DNA from: JAAYZB01 sp035379945
GTDB lineage: Bacteria; Bacillota_I; Bacilli_A; Izemoplasmatales; Hujiaoplasmataceae
Length of the DNA stretch: 58,622 nucleotides
Direction: 5' to 3'
Assembly (NCBI GenBank): GCA_035379945.1
Contig: DAOSWG010000010.1
Location: forward strand, 1 to 58,622
In this document: positions 10,614 through 19,082 of the stretch, one piece after another
Position numbering within the stretch: position 1 is the stretch's first letter
Layout of the letters: the number at the start of each line of letters is the position of its first letter
Program-made: the position numbers and the translations under genes
The notes under the pieces: model-generated
The model's database searches: none
The model's input: the letters and a program-made list of their open reading frames with translations, nothing else
Told to the model about the DNA's origin: nothing

Positions 10614-12272
10614 ATGGATTCCAACCATAAATTGGCTGATTTGATTTTTCCGAATGTCTCGATGACTTTGGATGATCTTGAAACTAAATACCCCGAAAGA
10701 AAACTGCCGTCAGGGGCGATGGTGACCAGATTCGCTCCGTCTCCTACCGGTTTTTTGCATACCGGTTCGCTTTTCGCGTCCATGGTTTCCTGGCGTTTTG
10801 CCAAGCAAAGCGAAGGGGTGTTTTTCTGCCGGCTGGAAGATACGGACCAGAAGAGGGAGATATCCGGATCGGCCGATAAGGTTTTGGCCGAATTGCTTAC
10901 GTTCGGAATCGTACCGGACGAAAGTTTTTTGAGCGGTGGCGCTTACGGACCTTATGTCCAAAGCGAAAGAAAATGGATATATGATATCGTAGTTAAATAT
11001 TTGATTAGCCGGGGGCTTGCCTATCCGTGCTTTTGTTCACATGAGGAATTGGATGCGATCAGGAAGGAACAAGAAGCTAAAAAGCTCAATTCCGGTTATT
11101 ACGGCGAATATGCTAAGTGCCGATTCCTGACAGCGGAAGAAGCAGCTGAAAGAATCAAAAAAGGTAACAGTTATGTCATCAGATTCCGTTCCCCCGGCAA
11201 CGAAGAAAACCGGATTGCTTTCGATGATGCCATTCGTGGGCATATTGAGTTTCCCGAAAACATCCAGGATATCGTCATCATGAAAGGCGACGGTCTTCCC
11301 ACCTATCATTTTGCCCATTTGGTCGATGACCACTTCATGCGGACAACGCATGTGACTAGGGGAGAAGAATGGATGTCGTCGGTTCCGATCCATCTGCAAT
11401 TGTTTGATACAATCGGCTGGAAACGGCCTGTTTACGCCCATCTCCCCGTTATCATGAAAATGGATGGGGAAACCAGGAGAAAACTGTCCAAACGCAAAGA
11501 CGAAGAAGCTTCGGTCAGTTACTTCCTTGAAAAAGGTTACCCGGTCGAAGGCTTTCTCGAGTATCTAATGACAATCGCCAACACGAATTTCGAGGAGTGG
11601 CGGATCGAGAATCCAGAGGCTGATATTTTTTCCTTCCATCTCGACTTTTCCAAGATGACTTTAGATGGCGCCTTGTTTGATCTGGAAAAAATCAACCATA
11701 TCGCCAAGGAACGTCTGGGCGCAATGAGCGCTTCCGAAATAGCTGATAAAGCCGATGAATGGGCGAAGATCTACGATCATGAATTACATCAAAGAATCAC
11801 GACCGATCCCACATATTTCGAAGCGATACTCGCCATCGAAAGGGGTGGGGAAAAACCCAGAAAAGATTACACGAGATATAGTGACATTTTTCCGGTCATC
11901 GGATTCATGTACACTGATATATTCCTGGCATCTATAAAAGAAGGATTGACAATAATTGACCGATTCCCGACTGAACTTGTGAAAACATCTCTGAAAGAAT
12001 TCCTTGACAATCCGGGACTTGACCTTTCGGAAGAAGATTGGTTTGGCAATTTGAAAGCCACAGCTTCTAAATGCAATTTTGCGGAAAAGCCAAAGGATTA
12101 TAAAAAGAACCCGGAACAATATGTCGGTCACGTGGGAGACTTTGCGGAAATAATCCGAGTCGCGGTGTCCGGAAGAAAGAACACCCCGAATTTCTACTAT
12201 ATTCTGCGGATTTTGGGACTTGACAAAATTCGGGAAAGAATATATCATACTATCAGTCTGTTGCCGGACTGA
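10614..12272 (+). CDS. gltX: Glutamate--tRNA ligase
   Basis: 552 residues from ATG 10614 (an in-frame GTG sits at 10611, and AGAAGGG lies just upstream of both). The class I HIGH motif appears as PSPTGFLHTGS and the KMSKS motif as RRKLSKRKDEE. Between them are GDGLPTYHFAHLVDDH and TRGEEW, typical of GluRS. It charges tRNA-Glu with glutamate. It is about 60 residues longer than E. coli GluRS, like the long form in Clostridia and relatives. A tRNA-Glu(CTC) gene starts 6 bp after the stop, so enzyme and substrate are probably cotranscribed. Another tRNA-Glu (TTC) is in the rrn operon. Confidence 0.96.
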   Translation: MDSNHKLADLIFPNVSMTLDDLETKYPERKLPSGAMVTRFAPSPTGFLHTGSLFASMVSWRFAKQSEGVFFCRLEDTDQKREISGSADKVLAELLTFGIVPDESFLSGGAYGPYVQSERKWIYDIVVKYLISRGLAYPCFCSHEELDAIRKEQEAKKLNSGYYGEYAKCRFLTAEEAAERIKKGNSYVIRFRSPGNEENRIAFDDAIRGHIEFPENIQDIVIMKGDGLPTYHFAHLVDDHFMRTTHVTRGEEWMSSVPIHLQLFDTIGWKRPVYAHLPVIMKMDGETRRKLSKRKDEEASVSYFLEKGYPVEGFLEYLMTIANTNFEEWRIENPEADIFSFHLDFSKMTLDGALFDLEKINHIAKERLGAMSASEIADKADEWAKIYDHELHQRITTDPTYFEAILAIERGGEKPRKDYTRYSDIFPVIGFMYTDIFLASIKEGLTIIDRFPTELVKTSLKEFLDNPGLDLSEEDWFGNLKATASKCNFAEKPKDYKKNPEQYVGHVGDFAEIIRVAVSGRKNTPNFYYILRILGLDKIRERIYHTISLLPD

Positions 12273-12278
12273 TAATCC

Positions 12279-12354
12279 GGCCCGTTGGAGAAATGGTTAA
12301 CTCATTGCCCTCTCAAGGCAACATTCACGGGTTCGAATCCCGTACGGGCTACCA
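12279..12354 (+). tRNA. tRNA-Glu (CTC)
   Basis: A 76-nt cloverleaf with acceptor GGCCCGT/ACGGGCT, anticodon stem TTGCC/GGCAA, loop CTCTCAA (anticodon CTC), T arm CGGGTTCGAATCCCG and encoded CCA. It starts 6 bp after gltX with no room for a separate promoter except inside gltX. Confidence 0.96.
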
Positions 12355-12362
12355 TAAAGAAT

Positions 12363-12404
12363 AAACATGACGTTTGAAATATTTCATCCGACATGTTTTT
12401 TTTT
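12363..12404 (+). terminator. terminator of the gltX-tRNA-Glu transcript
   Basis: Stem AAACATG/CATGTTT with an inner GAAATATTTC helix, followed by about ten T residues. Confidence 0.75.
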
Positions 12405-12584
12405 TATAAAACATGTTCGAATTATCTTTGCTTGAAAATGAAAACAATTATTATAAAGTTTCAGTCAATTCGTCTATTGTGCTTTTGTGGTTTGTGTGAT
12501 ATCATTTTTCTGAAATATTGAAATAAAAGAAATACAAATAATTTTATTTGAAAATTTGAACGATCTTTTTAGTAGATGTGGCAG

Positions 12585-12639
12585 CGTGGCGGCAAGACAA
12601 TTTTCGATAATTATGTTGTATTTGTTTTTATTAATTTCG
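12585..12639 (+). repeat. 55-bp direct copy, left of gap
   Basis: The 55 bases from CGTGGCGGCAAG to TTAATTTCG directly before the Ns are identical to those directly after them (12740-12794). Exact identity of both contig ends indicates an unresolved k-mer overlap rather than a biological repeat. Confidence 0.95.
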
Positions 12640-12739
12640 NNNNNNNNNNNNNNNNNNNNNNNNNNNNNNNNNNNNNNNNNNNNNNNNNNNNNNNNNNNNN
12701 NNNNNNNNNNNNNNNNNNNNNNNNNNNNNNNNNNNNNNN
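12640..12739. other. Scaffold gap (100 N)
   Basis: A run of exactly 100 N. The flanking contig ends share the same 55 bp, so the real gap is probably zero or negative in length and the contigs should be merged. Confidence 0.95.
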
Positions 12740-12794
12740 CGTGGCGGCAAGACAATTTTCGATAATTATGTTGTATTTGTTTTTATTAATTTCG
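12740..12794 (+). repeat. 55-bp direct copy, right of gap
   Basis: Identical to 12585-12639; see that entry. Confidence 0.95.
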
Positions 12795-12808
12795 GAAGCC
12801 CAAACACG

Positions 12809-12832
12809 CCCAAAATGGTTTTGGGTTTTTTT
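12809..12832 (+). terminator. intrinsic terminator upstream of LRR lipoprotein gene
   Basis: CCCAAAA-TGG-TTTTGGG followed by seven T. It stops 50 bp before the next start codon. It either ends an unrecognised upstream RNA or acts in the leader of the 12882 gene. Confidence 0.75.
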
Positions 12833-12881
12833 ATTTGAGATTTAGTTATAAAAATAACTTACATATAAAAGAGGCGGAAAA

Positions 12882-15800
12882 ATGAAAAAAAGAATCGTTT
12901 TGGCAATCGCGATCATTGCCATGGCGTTTGTTCTAGTCTCCTGCAAAGACGAGACCACTGCTGTGACTACTTTGACGACCACCGAAGCTTTTACGGTGAC
13001 AACAACGACTACTGAATCCGATTTAAGCATTAGATTGCATCAGATCTATGATCTTGGTGTGGCGTCCGGAGATCTTCCAGGCACTTATGAAGAATGGCTG
13101 GAATCCATTCAGGGAGAACAGGGAATCCCCGGAGAAGACGGACGGGACATCAATTTGCAAGTCGCTTCGGGTTATGTTCAGTGGCAATATGTGGGAGATA
13201 CGACCTGGACGAATCTGATTGCACTTTCTTCGCTTATTGGCGCCGACGGAGCTGATGGAATCGATGGAACAGACGGGGAAGAGGTAATGTTTCAAGTGTT
13301 CGATGGATACATCCAATGGAAATACGAAAGTGATGTTTCCTGGACTGATTTGATTTCCCTTGCGATTATTACCGGCGCCGACGGGACAAACGGACGCGAA
13401 GTAACGTTTAGAGTATCCGACGGATATATTCAATGGCAATATGTCGGAGACGCCAGCTGGTTGAATCTGATTGAAGTCAGTTCTCTAGTGGGATCCGCCG
13501 GAGAAACCGGCGTTGGCATTTCCTCAATGGCAATTAACGACCAGGGAGAACTTATCGTCACTTATACCGACGGTACGGAAAAGAACCTCGGTCAAATATT
13601 GGTTACTTATTTGGTGGAATTCAAGAATTTCGACGGCTCCGTACTTGATATACAGCACTTGACATACGGAAGCGCAGCAGTTGCGCCTGCAGATCCCGTA
13701 CGTGCCGGTTATGTTTTCACCGGATGGGACCATTCGTTTTCTTCAATTACCGGTAACACCGTTGTAACGGCAACCTATTCACCAGAGACATTTACCGTCG
13801 CGTTCGATACTATGGGCGGTGCCATGGAAAACGCTATTGCCGGAGTTCCTTATGGAACGACCATCATTTTGCCTTATCCGGTAAAAGAAGGATACAGTTT
13901 CCTTGGTTGGTACACGGGAACAGGCGTTTCCAATTCGCAGTTTTTTGAAAATACTTTGGTGACAGAGGATCTGATTCTTTATGCCAAATGGCAAACAGCC
14001 ACGTCGGTTACGGTATACGATTATGAAAGTTTGACTGCCGCTCTAGACAATTTCAGCTATGATGAGATTTATCTTGGCGCCGACATTTATGCCATGTCCT
14101 CCGTTTATATCGACAGACAGGTATCTATTTACGGTAACGGCTACACGCTTTACTCATATGCCGGATCCAACGGGTTCATCAGTATCGGCAGTCATTATGA
14201 CAGCGAAAGGGATTATTATAACAAATACGCTATAATAGAAGGATCAAGCATCCAGATCAACGATCTATATCTCGAGGTGGCTCCGGGTCTTGACAACGAC
14301 ACCAGTTACGATACTGCGATTTATATAGGCTACACATATCCGTTTAATCTTGTTTTGAACAGGGTGAATTCTTCCAAAGGAATGTTTAGTTTCCTGTATA
14401 TGGAATGTCCGGAAGGACTAAACTTGGAAATGAACAATTGTGATATCGCGGCTTTATACGGTATGTATTTTTACGGTGATGAAAACTCCAACATCGTCAT
14501 TAACAATACGACAATAACCGCAATGAATGCCATTGCACTCGAATACACTTATTATGGATATTTTACTATCAATAATTCTTATTTGTATGGCGGCATGATT
14601 TATAACGACAATTTCGATCTCGATGAAGGAACATTTTCCATGACCGAATGCAGAGAAAACCAAATTCAAATCGATAATTCGGTTTTGTCGGGAAAGGCGA
14701 TCGGGGATTATTACAACCCGCTGATCCTTTCCGAATCCGAATCCAGTAGCAGCAATTTATATATGACAGAATGCACCTATAATCTGCCGGTTGCGAATAT
14801 CGACGGCATGATTTACAGTAGCGACGGCTTGTTGTCGACATCATTCGAAAGAACAACGGTCGTTATTCCGGAAGGAACGACAAGCATTGAAGCGAATGCC
14901 TTTTACGGCGCAGAAGAAATCAACCGGGTTATTCTTCCCGATTCGGTAATATCGATTGGCGAATATGCTTTCGCGGAATGTTATGGTTTGGAACAAATAA
15001 ATATCCCTGACGGCTTAATATCAATCGGAGAAGACGCGTTTTACAATGCTTATGATTTGAATTACGTCATCATTCCGGCCAGCGTGGAAACGATCGGCTT
15101 TGAAGCTTTTTACGACAATTCATATCTGACCGTATATGCCGAAGCCAGCACAATACCGGCCGGTTGGGATGCCGGATGGATCAACGGCGGATACCCGGTC
15201 GAATGGGATATTGCGGGCTATACGACCGAAAACGGCCTCACTTATGTAGTATTGTCAAACAACGAGGCAATCCTTCTTGGATCCGACACTTACACCGTAA
15301 CGAGCATAACTATACCGGAAGCGATCACCATAAGCGGTACCGCATATCCTGTGACTTCGATTTATTCATACGCTTTTTATGAGCAATATGATTTGTCGTA
15401 TGTCTACTTTGCGTCTAACTCGAATATCGTCACAATCAAAGAAGGCGCCTTCTTTGCCTGCGGCAATCTTAAAATGATAAGCATACCGGTATCGGTTGTG
15501 ATAATCGAACCATATGCTTTTGAGCAATGTTATAAACTGGCACAACTGATTTTTGAAGACGGCAGTGTTTTGCAAGAAATAGGTGATGAAGCCTTTTCGG
15601 CAACCAACCTGCATAGCGTGACGATTCCGGCTTCAGTTACTTACATCGGATATATGGCCTTCGGCGATTGCTATTCCTTGACACATGTCTATTTTGCTCC
15701 AAGCAGCAATCTGAATCAGATTGGGGAAAGCGCCTTCAGCAACAATAATCTGTATGAAATCACGATTCCGGATAGCGTTACGATAATTGAAGGACATGCG

Positions 15801-16769
15801 TTCTACGGAAATTACAGGCTAGCTTCGGTCAATTTCGGGGAAAACAGCCAGTTGCAGTCAATCGGTTCAAATGCTTTCCAGTCATGCGCCCTTACCACTA
15901 TCACCATTCCGTCTAACGTTTTGACTGTCGGTGATTTCGCATTCGGCTGGGATACTTATTTGACAGAAGTGATTTTCGCCCCCGGATCTCAACTGCAGGA
16001 TATAGGACAATACGCCTTTTCCTTTACCGCATTGACTTCGATCACGATTCCGGCTTCGGTTACGCATATTTACAACTATGCGTTCTTAAATTGTAGCGAT
16101 TTGGTTAATATCGTGTTTGAAGAAGGCTCCAGCCTGATTTATATCGGCACTTACACTTTCAATGCCTGTAGCGCGCTTGAATCGGTCGAGATTCCGGCGA
16201 CTGTCGCAACGCTCGGAGATTATGCATTCCAGGATTGCACAAGCCTTACATCGGTAAGTTTCCAATTTGCCGGTGAAGGGGATTTGACTTCGATCGGAAA
16301 TTATGTATTCAAGGGTTGCACTAGTTTGGCTGATTTTTACATTCCCGATACTATAACGTCTATCGGTAACAACGCGTTCTACAATTGCGGGTCGATGACA
16401 TCTATCTTGATTAAAAACAATGTGACCGCAATGGGCAGAGATGTTTTTGTCGGATGTACCGGATTGACGATCAATGTCGAAGCTTCCAGCAAGCCGGCAG
16501 GATGGGATGCAAGTTGGAATTCCAGCGGACTGCCAGTCGTATGGGGCTGTTTCAACACGACAATCGCCTTTGAATCCAACGGCGGAACCGCTGTCGATTC
16601 CATTTGGCAGGAACAAGGTACCGCAGTTACCGAACCCGTGGCTCCGACAATGGACGGCTATGTGTTTGATGGTTGGTATGAAGATGTGGCTTTGACGATT
16701 CCTTACACCTTCTCTACCATGCCTTACGAGGATATAACGCTATACGCGGCGTGGACGCTTGCCGAGTAA
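12882..16769 (+). CDS. BspA-like leucine-rich-repeat surface lipoprotein with InlB B-repeats
   Basis: 1295 residues. A lipoprotein signal peptide ends at the lipobox LVSC (Cys21), then a Thr-rich linker. Residues about 85-210 hold three modules built on (S/D)GY(I/V)QW(Q/K)Y..D.(S/T)W..LI, separated by short collagen-like Gly-x-y stretches (GADGADGIDGTDG). Next are InlB/Listeria-Bacteroides B-repeats (GYVFTGWD, GYSFLGWYTG), a beta-helix-like region, and from about 660 to 1200 a long run of BspA-type LRRs (SITIPASVTHI, YAF..C..L). A last InlB repeat (GYVFDGWYED) closes the protein. Likely displayed on the outer membrane face as an adhesin or polymer-binding protein. Ligand unknown. Confidence 0.9.
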   Translation: MKKRIVLAIAIIAMAFVLVSCKDETTAVTTLTTTEAFTVTTTTTESDLSIRLHQIYDLGVASGDLPGTYEEWLESIQGEQGIPGEDGRDINLQVASGYVQWQYVGDTTWTNLIALSSLIGADGADGIDGTDGEEVMFQVFDGYIQWKYESDVSWTDLISLAIITGADGTNGREVTFRVSDGYIQWQYVGDASWLNLIEVSSLVGSAGETGVGISSMAINDQGELIVTYTDGTEKNLGQILVTYLVEFKNFDGSVLDIQHLTYGSAAVAPADPVRAGYVFTGWDHSFSSITGNTVVTATYSPETFTVAFDTMGGAMENAIAGVPYGTTIILPYPVKEGYSFLGWYTGTGVSNSQFFENTLVTEDLILYAKWQTATSVTVYDYESLTAALDNFSYDEIYLGADIYAMSSVYIDRQVSIYGNGYTLYSYAGSNGFISIGSHYDSERDYYNKYAIIEGSSIQINDLYLEVAPGLDNDTSYDTAIYIGYTYPFNLVLNRVNSSKGMFSFLYMECPEGLNLEMNNCDIAALYGMYFYGDENSNIVINNTTITAMNAIALEYTYYGYFTINNSYLYGGMIYNDNFDLDEGTFSMTECRENQIQIDNSVLSGKAIGDYYNPLILSESESSSSNLYMTECTYNLPVANIDGMIYSSDGLLSTSFERTTVVIPEGTTSIEANAFYGAEEINRVILPDSVISIGEYAFAECYGLEQINIPDGLISIGEDAFYNAYDLNYVIIPASVETIGFEAFYDNSYLTVYAEASTIPAGWDAGWINGGYPVEWDIAGYTTENGLTYVVLSNNEAILLGSDTYTVTSITIPEAITISGTAYPVTSIYSYAFYEQYDLSYVYFASNSNIVTIKEGAFFACGNLKMISIPVSVVIIEPYAFEQCYKLAQLIFEDGSVLQEIGDEAFSATNLHSVTIPASVTYIGYMAFGDCYSLTHVYFAPSSNLNQIGESAFSNNNLYEITIPDSVTIIEGHAFYGNYRLASVNFGENSQLQSIGSNAFQSCALTTITIPSNVLTVGDFAFGWDTYLTEVIFAPGSQLQDIGQYAFSFTALTSITIPASVTHIYNYAFLNCSDLVNIVFEEGSSLIYIGTYTFNACSALESVEIPATVATLGDYAFQDCTSLTSVSFQFAGEGDLTSIGNYVFKGCTSLADFYIPDTITSIGNNAFYNCGSMTSILIKNNVTAMGRDVFVGCTGLTINVEASSKPAGWDASWNSSGLPVVWGCFNTTIAFESNGGTAVDSIWQEQGTAVTEPVAPTMDGYVFDGWYEDVALTIPYTFSTMPYEDITLYAAWTLAE

Positions 16770-16793
16770 ACTGAATATTCAACGAAAATTATG

Positions 16794-16842
16794 GACGGCC
16801 GCAAAAAAAAAGCGGCCGTCTTTAATAATTAGAAACGGCCGC
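16794..16842 (+). terminator. terminator with three alternating GC-rich arms
   Basis: GACGGCCGC (16794-16802) pairs with GCGGCCGTC (16812-16820), followed by TTTAATAATT. A further ACGGCCGC (16835-16842) can instead pair with the middle arm. The first hairpin ends the LRR gene. The second could be a mutually exclusive structure just upstream of the next promoter. Confidence 0.65.
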
Positions 16843-16846
16843 TTAT

Positions 16847-16874
16847 TTACTTTGAACACCAAATCTTGTATAAT
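16847..16874 (+). promoter_or_regulatory. promoter of the diguanylate cyclase gene
   Basis: A consensus TATAAT at 16869-16874 is preceded at 16 bp by a weak TTTACT (16847-16852). The start codon lies about 65 bp downstream. Confidence 0.5.
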
Positions 16875-16937
16875 AACATGTGTCTGTTATTTACTTGGGC
16901 AATAACAAAACAAATATTTATAATCCAGGAGATAGCA

Positions 16938-18638
16938 ATGAAATTCTTTCGTAGCGTATTGCGCAAAATATCCGGATTTTTCGGAACCTACTACGATGAA
17001 AACGAGCAGGATCACTATGATGTGGCGATGGGGATCGTATCGGCTTCAATAATAGCGATTTTTGAAATCATTTCCTTTATTGCCGTTGATCCGTCGCTGT
17101 TAAGATCCAAATATTATTTTCTTCTGACTACCGGACTAATGATCATGCAGTTGGTTCTTTTTTCGCTGATTCATGCCGGTGCTATTTCGTTTGATTCATG
17201 GGTTAGGAAAGCCACGGTGCACGCCCATCCGTATCTGATAGTATCGGTCGGAATCATCATTTCGTTTGCTTATCAGGGTTATTCCAATCAAATCTATTCG
17301 TTCATCATCGCGGTGTTTGCGACTTCGCTTGTCCAGTTATATCCGCTTTGGAAACGGCTGTCGGTATTTCTTTACGCCCTGATAGCGTTTAACCTGATGA
17401 TATGGATAACGGAAGGATTCCAGCATTTTTTTACCGAGAATTTACGTCTTAGCGTGATGTCGGTAGTGCTTGCCTATGTTTTTACGCTTGTCCAATCTCG
17501 TTCTGATCTTGGGCAACGGAAAATGACGGCGATTCTGAGAAGGCAAAACACCAGCCAAGAGGAAGCTTTAGGGCGCCTAAGAAAAGCATATGATGACATA
17601 GAACTAAACTATCGGATCACCGAGATGATGTTGACGATAACATCGGAAATGCTGAATACCGACTTTTTCGACGATGTATTGCAGATGATTCTGGAAGAAG
17701 CCGTCAAGGCGGTCCCGAAAGTGTCTTCCGGCAGCATATTGATTCTTAACGGGGAAATGATGGAATATCGGGCGTCTGTCGGTTATGACCTTAAGACTTT
17801 ACAGAGAACCAAATTGAAATACAAAGACGTGTTCCAGTCGGATCTCGAGGATCCGTTCGAACCGACGATAATCCGAGACTTGCAAAAATACGACGAGAAG
17901 AAACTCAGTGCGGACACTATCAAGTTGTTGAGAAGCGGCAACGCCCTGGGCGCAATGTCGGTGCTGACTTGTTCTTTCAAACATAATGGGAAATTCATGG
18001 GCTCGATCAATCTTGACAGCGATTTGTCGGATTCCATTTTCGACGAAAGCGATAAACAAATGATCAAACAACTCGCCAAACAGATCGAAATCATCATCAC
18101 TATCCATGAATTGTACGGCGATGCCATCAGACGTGTCAGATATGATTATCTTACCGATGCCTGTTCCCGTAGTTATCACCAGGAATTATTGAAATTGGCA
18201 TATAATGAAGCAATAGAAAATAAAACCCCACTGGCGATATGTTCCATAGACATCAACAATCTCAAGGAAGTCAATGATTCCTTCGGACACGAGGCTGGAG
18301 ACGACCTGCTTATCCATTTCGCCGATGGCGTTAGAAAAAACGCCGGCAACAATTTCTTTTTGTCAAGAGTGGGAGGAGACGAGTTTTTCCTTGTGTTCCC
18401 GAATGCGACGGAAGAAAAGGCAACCGATCGAATCAAACAGATCAGAGACTATTTCAACGACAATCCGTTTATGGTCCAGGGTAATGCGATACAAGTGGTT
18501 TTCGGATGCGGAGTTGTCTGTTGCCGGGATGAAAAATGCGATTTGGACATGTTGGTGAAATTGTCAGACGCAAAGATGTATCAAAACAAAGCGGAATTAA
18601 AGAAACAAAAAGATACTATAGATCAATTGGAGGAATAA
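16938..18638 (+). CDS. Membrane diguanylate cyclase (GAF-GGDEF)
   Basis: 566 residues from ATG 16938, chosen because CAGGAGA lies 8 bp upstream. An in-frame ATG at 16866 has no ribosome site. Residues about 30-195 hold six hydrophobic segments. Next are a short coiled coil, a GAF-like domain (about 230-390) and a GGDEF domain with DINNLKEVNDSFGHEAGDD and an intact RVGGDEF (about 479-483). It should make c-di-GMP from two GTP at the membrane. The inhibitory RxxD site expected just before GGDEF is absent (the position reads GNNF), so product feedback is unlikely. A TM2-SHOCT gene follows after 1 bp. The window also has a c-di-GMP riboswitch at 53976. Confidence 0.93.
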   Translation: MKFFRSVLRKISGFFGTYYDENEQDHYDVAMGIVSASIIAIFEIISFIAVDPSLLRSKYYFLLTTGLMIMQLVLFSLIHAGAISFDSWVRKATVHAHPYLIVSVGIIISFAYQGYSNQIYSFIIAVFATSLVQLYPLWKRLSVFLYALIAFNLMIWITEGFQHFFTENLRLSVMSVVLAYVFTLVQSRSDLGQRKMTAILRRQNTSQEEALGRLRKAYDDIELNYRITEMMLTITSEMLNTDFFDDVLQMILEEAVKAVPKVSSGSILILNGEMMEYRASVGYDLKTLQRTKLKYKDVFQSDLEDPFEPTIIRDLQKYDEKKLSADTIKLLRSGNALGAMSVLTCSFKHNGKFMGSINLDSDLSDSIFDESDKQMIKQLAKQIEIIITIHELYGDAIRRVRYDYLTDACSRSYHQELLKLAYNEAIENKTPLAICSIDINNLKEVNDSFGHEAGDDLLIHFADGVRKNAGNNFFLSRVGGDEFFLVFPNATEEKATDRIKQIRDYFNDNPFMVQGNAIQVVFGCGVVCCRDEKCDLDMLVKLSDAKMYQNKAELKKQKDTIDQLEE

Positions 18639-18639
18639 C

Positions 18640-18984
18640 ATGAAAAACAGAATTGCAGCTGGACTTTTCGCGATTTTTCTTGGCGGAATCGGTGTCCATC
18701 GCTTTTATCTGGGACAGGTCGGTTTAGGATTAATTTACGTCCTGTTTTGCTGGACCGGCATTCCGGCTATCATCGGTCTTGTCGAAGGTATTTTGATTCT
18801 GACGATGACGGACGAACAATTCCGGGATAAATACGAACTCGGTGTTGTGGTATCCACCGATAACGTTCTTGCGACCAAAACGGTGAGTGCCGCCGACGAA
18901 ATCAAAAAGTACAAAGATTTGTATGATTCCGGAGCGATCACGCAGGACGAATTCGAGAAAAAGAAAAAAGAATTGCTGAAATAA
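18640..18984 (+). CDS. TM2 domain protein with C-terminal SHOCT domain
   Basis: 114 residues. The TM2 signature GGIGVHRFYLGQ lies between two membrane helices (about 5-60). The C-terminal 30 residues (IKKYKDLYDSGAITQDEFEK) match the SHOCT oligomerisation motif. It starts 1 bp after the GGDEF stop, with GGAGGA inside the end of that gene, so they are cotranscribed. Role unknown. A link to the cyclase or the membrane is inferred from operon structure. Confidence 0.9.
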   Translation: MKNRIAAGLFAIFLGGIGVHRFYLGQVGLGLIYVLFCWTGIPAIIGLVEGILILTMTDEQFRDKYELGVVVSTDNVLATKTVSAADEIKKYKDLYDSGAITQDEFEKKKKELLK

Positions 18985-18990
18985 GGATTA

Positions 18991-19019
18991 ACCGGGAAAT
19001 CATTCCCGGTTTTTCTTTT
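18991..19019 (+). terminator. terminator of the GGDEF-TM2 operon
   Basis: ACCGGGA/TCCCGGT stem with a TTTTTCTTTT tail. Confidence 0.85.
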
Positions 19020-19082
19020 CACAAAAGCCAAATGATGTTAAAATTGATGTTGTTAATAATTATGGATAACGGATGATGATCG

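Larger units (their letters stand above)
12405..12881. other. AT-rich intergenic region containing an assembly gap
   Basis: No convincing gene is seen in this 477-bp stretch. It is strongly AT-rich, holds 100 N at 12640-12739 flanked by identical 55-bp copies, and ends with a terminator at 12809-12832 and the leader of the 12882 gene. A small untranslated RNA ending at that terminator is possible but not supported further. Confidence 0.6.

Noticed and set aside
12585..12794. Biological direct repeat or small duplicated RNA gene
   Set aside because: The copies abut the Ns exactly on both sides, which points to an unmerged contig overlap.
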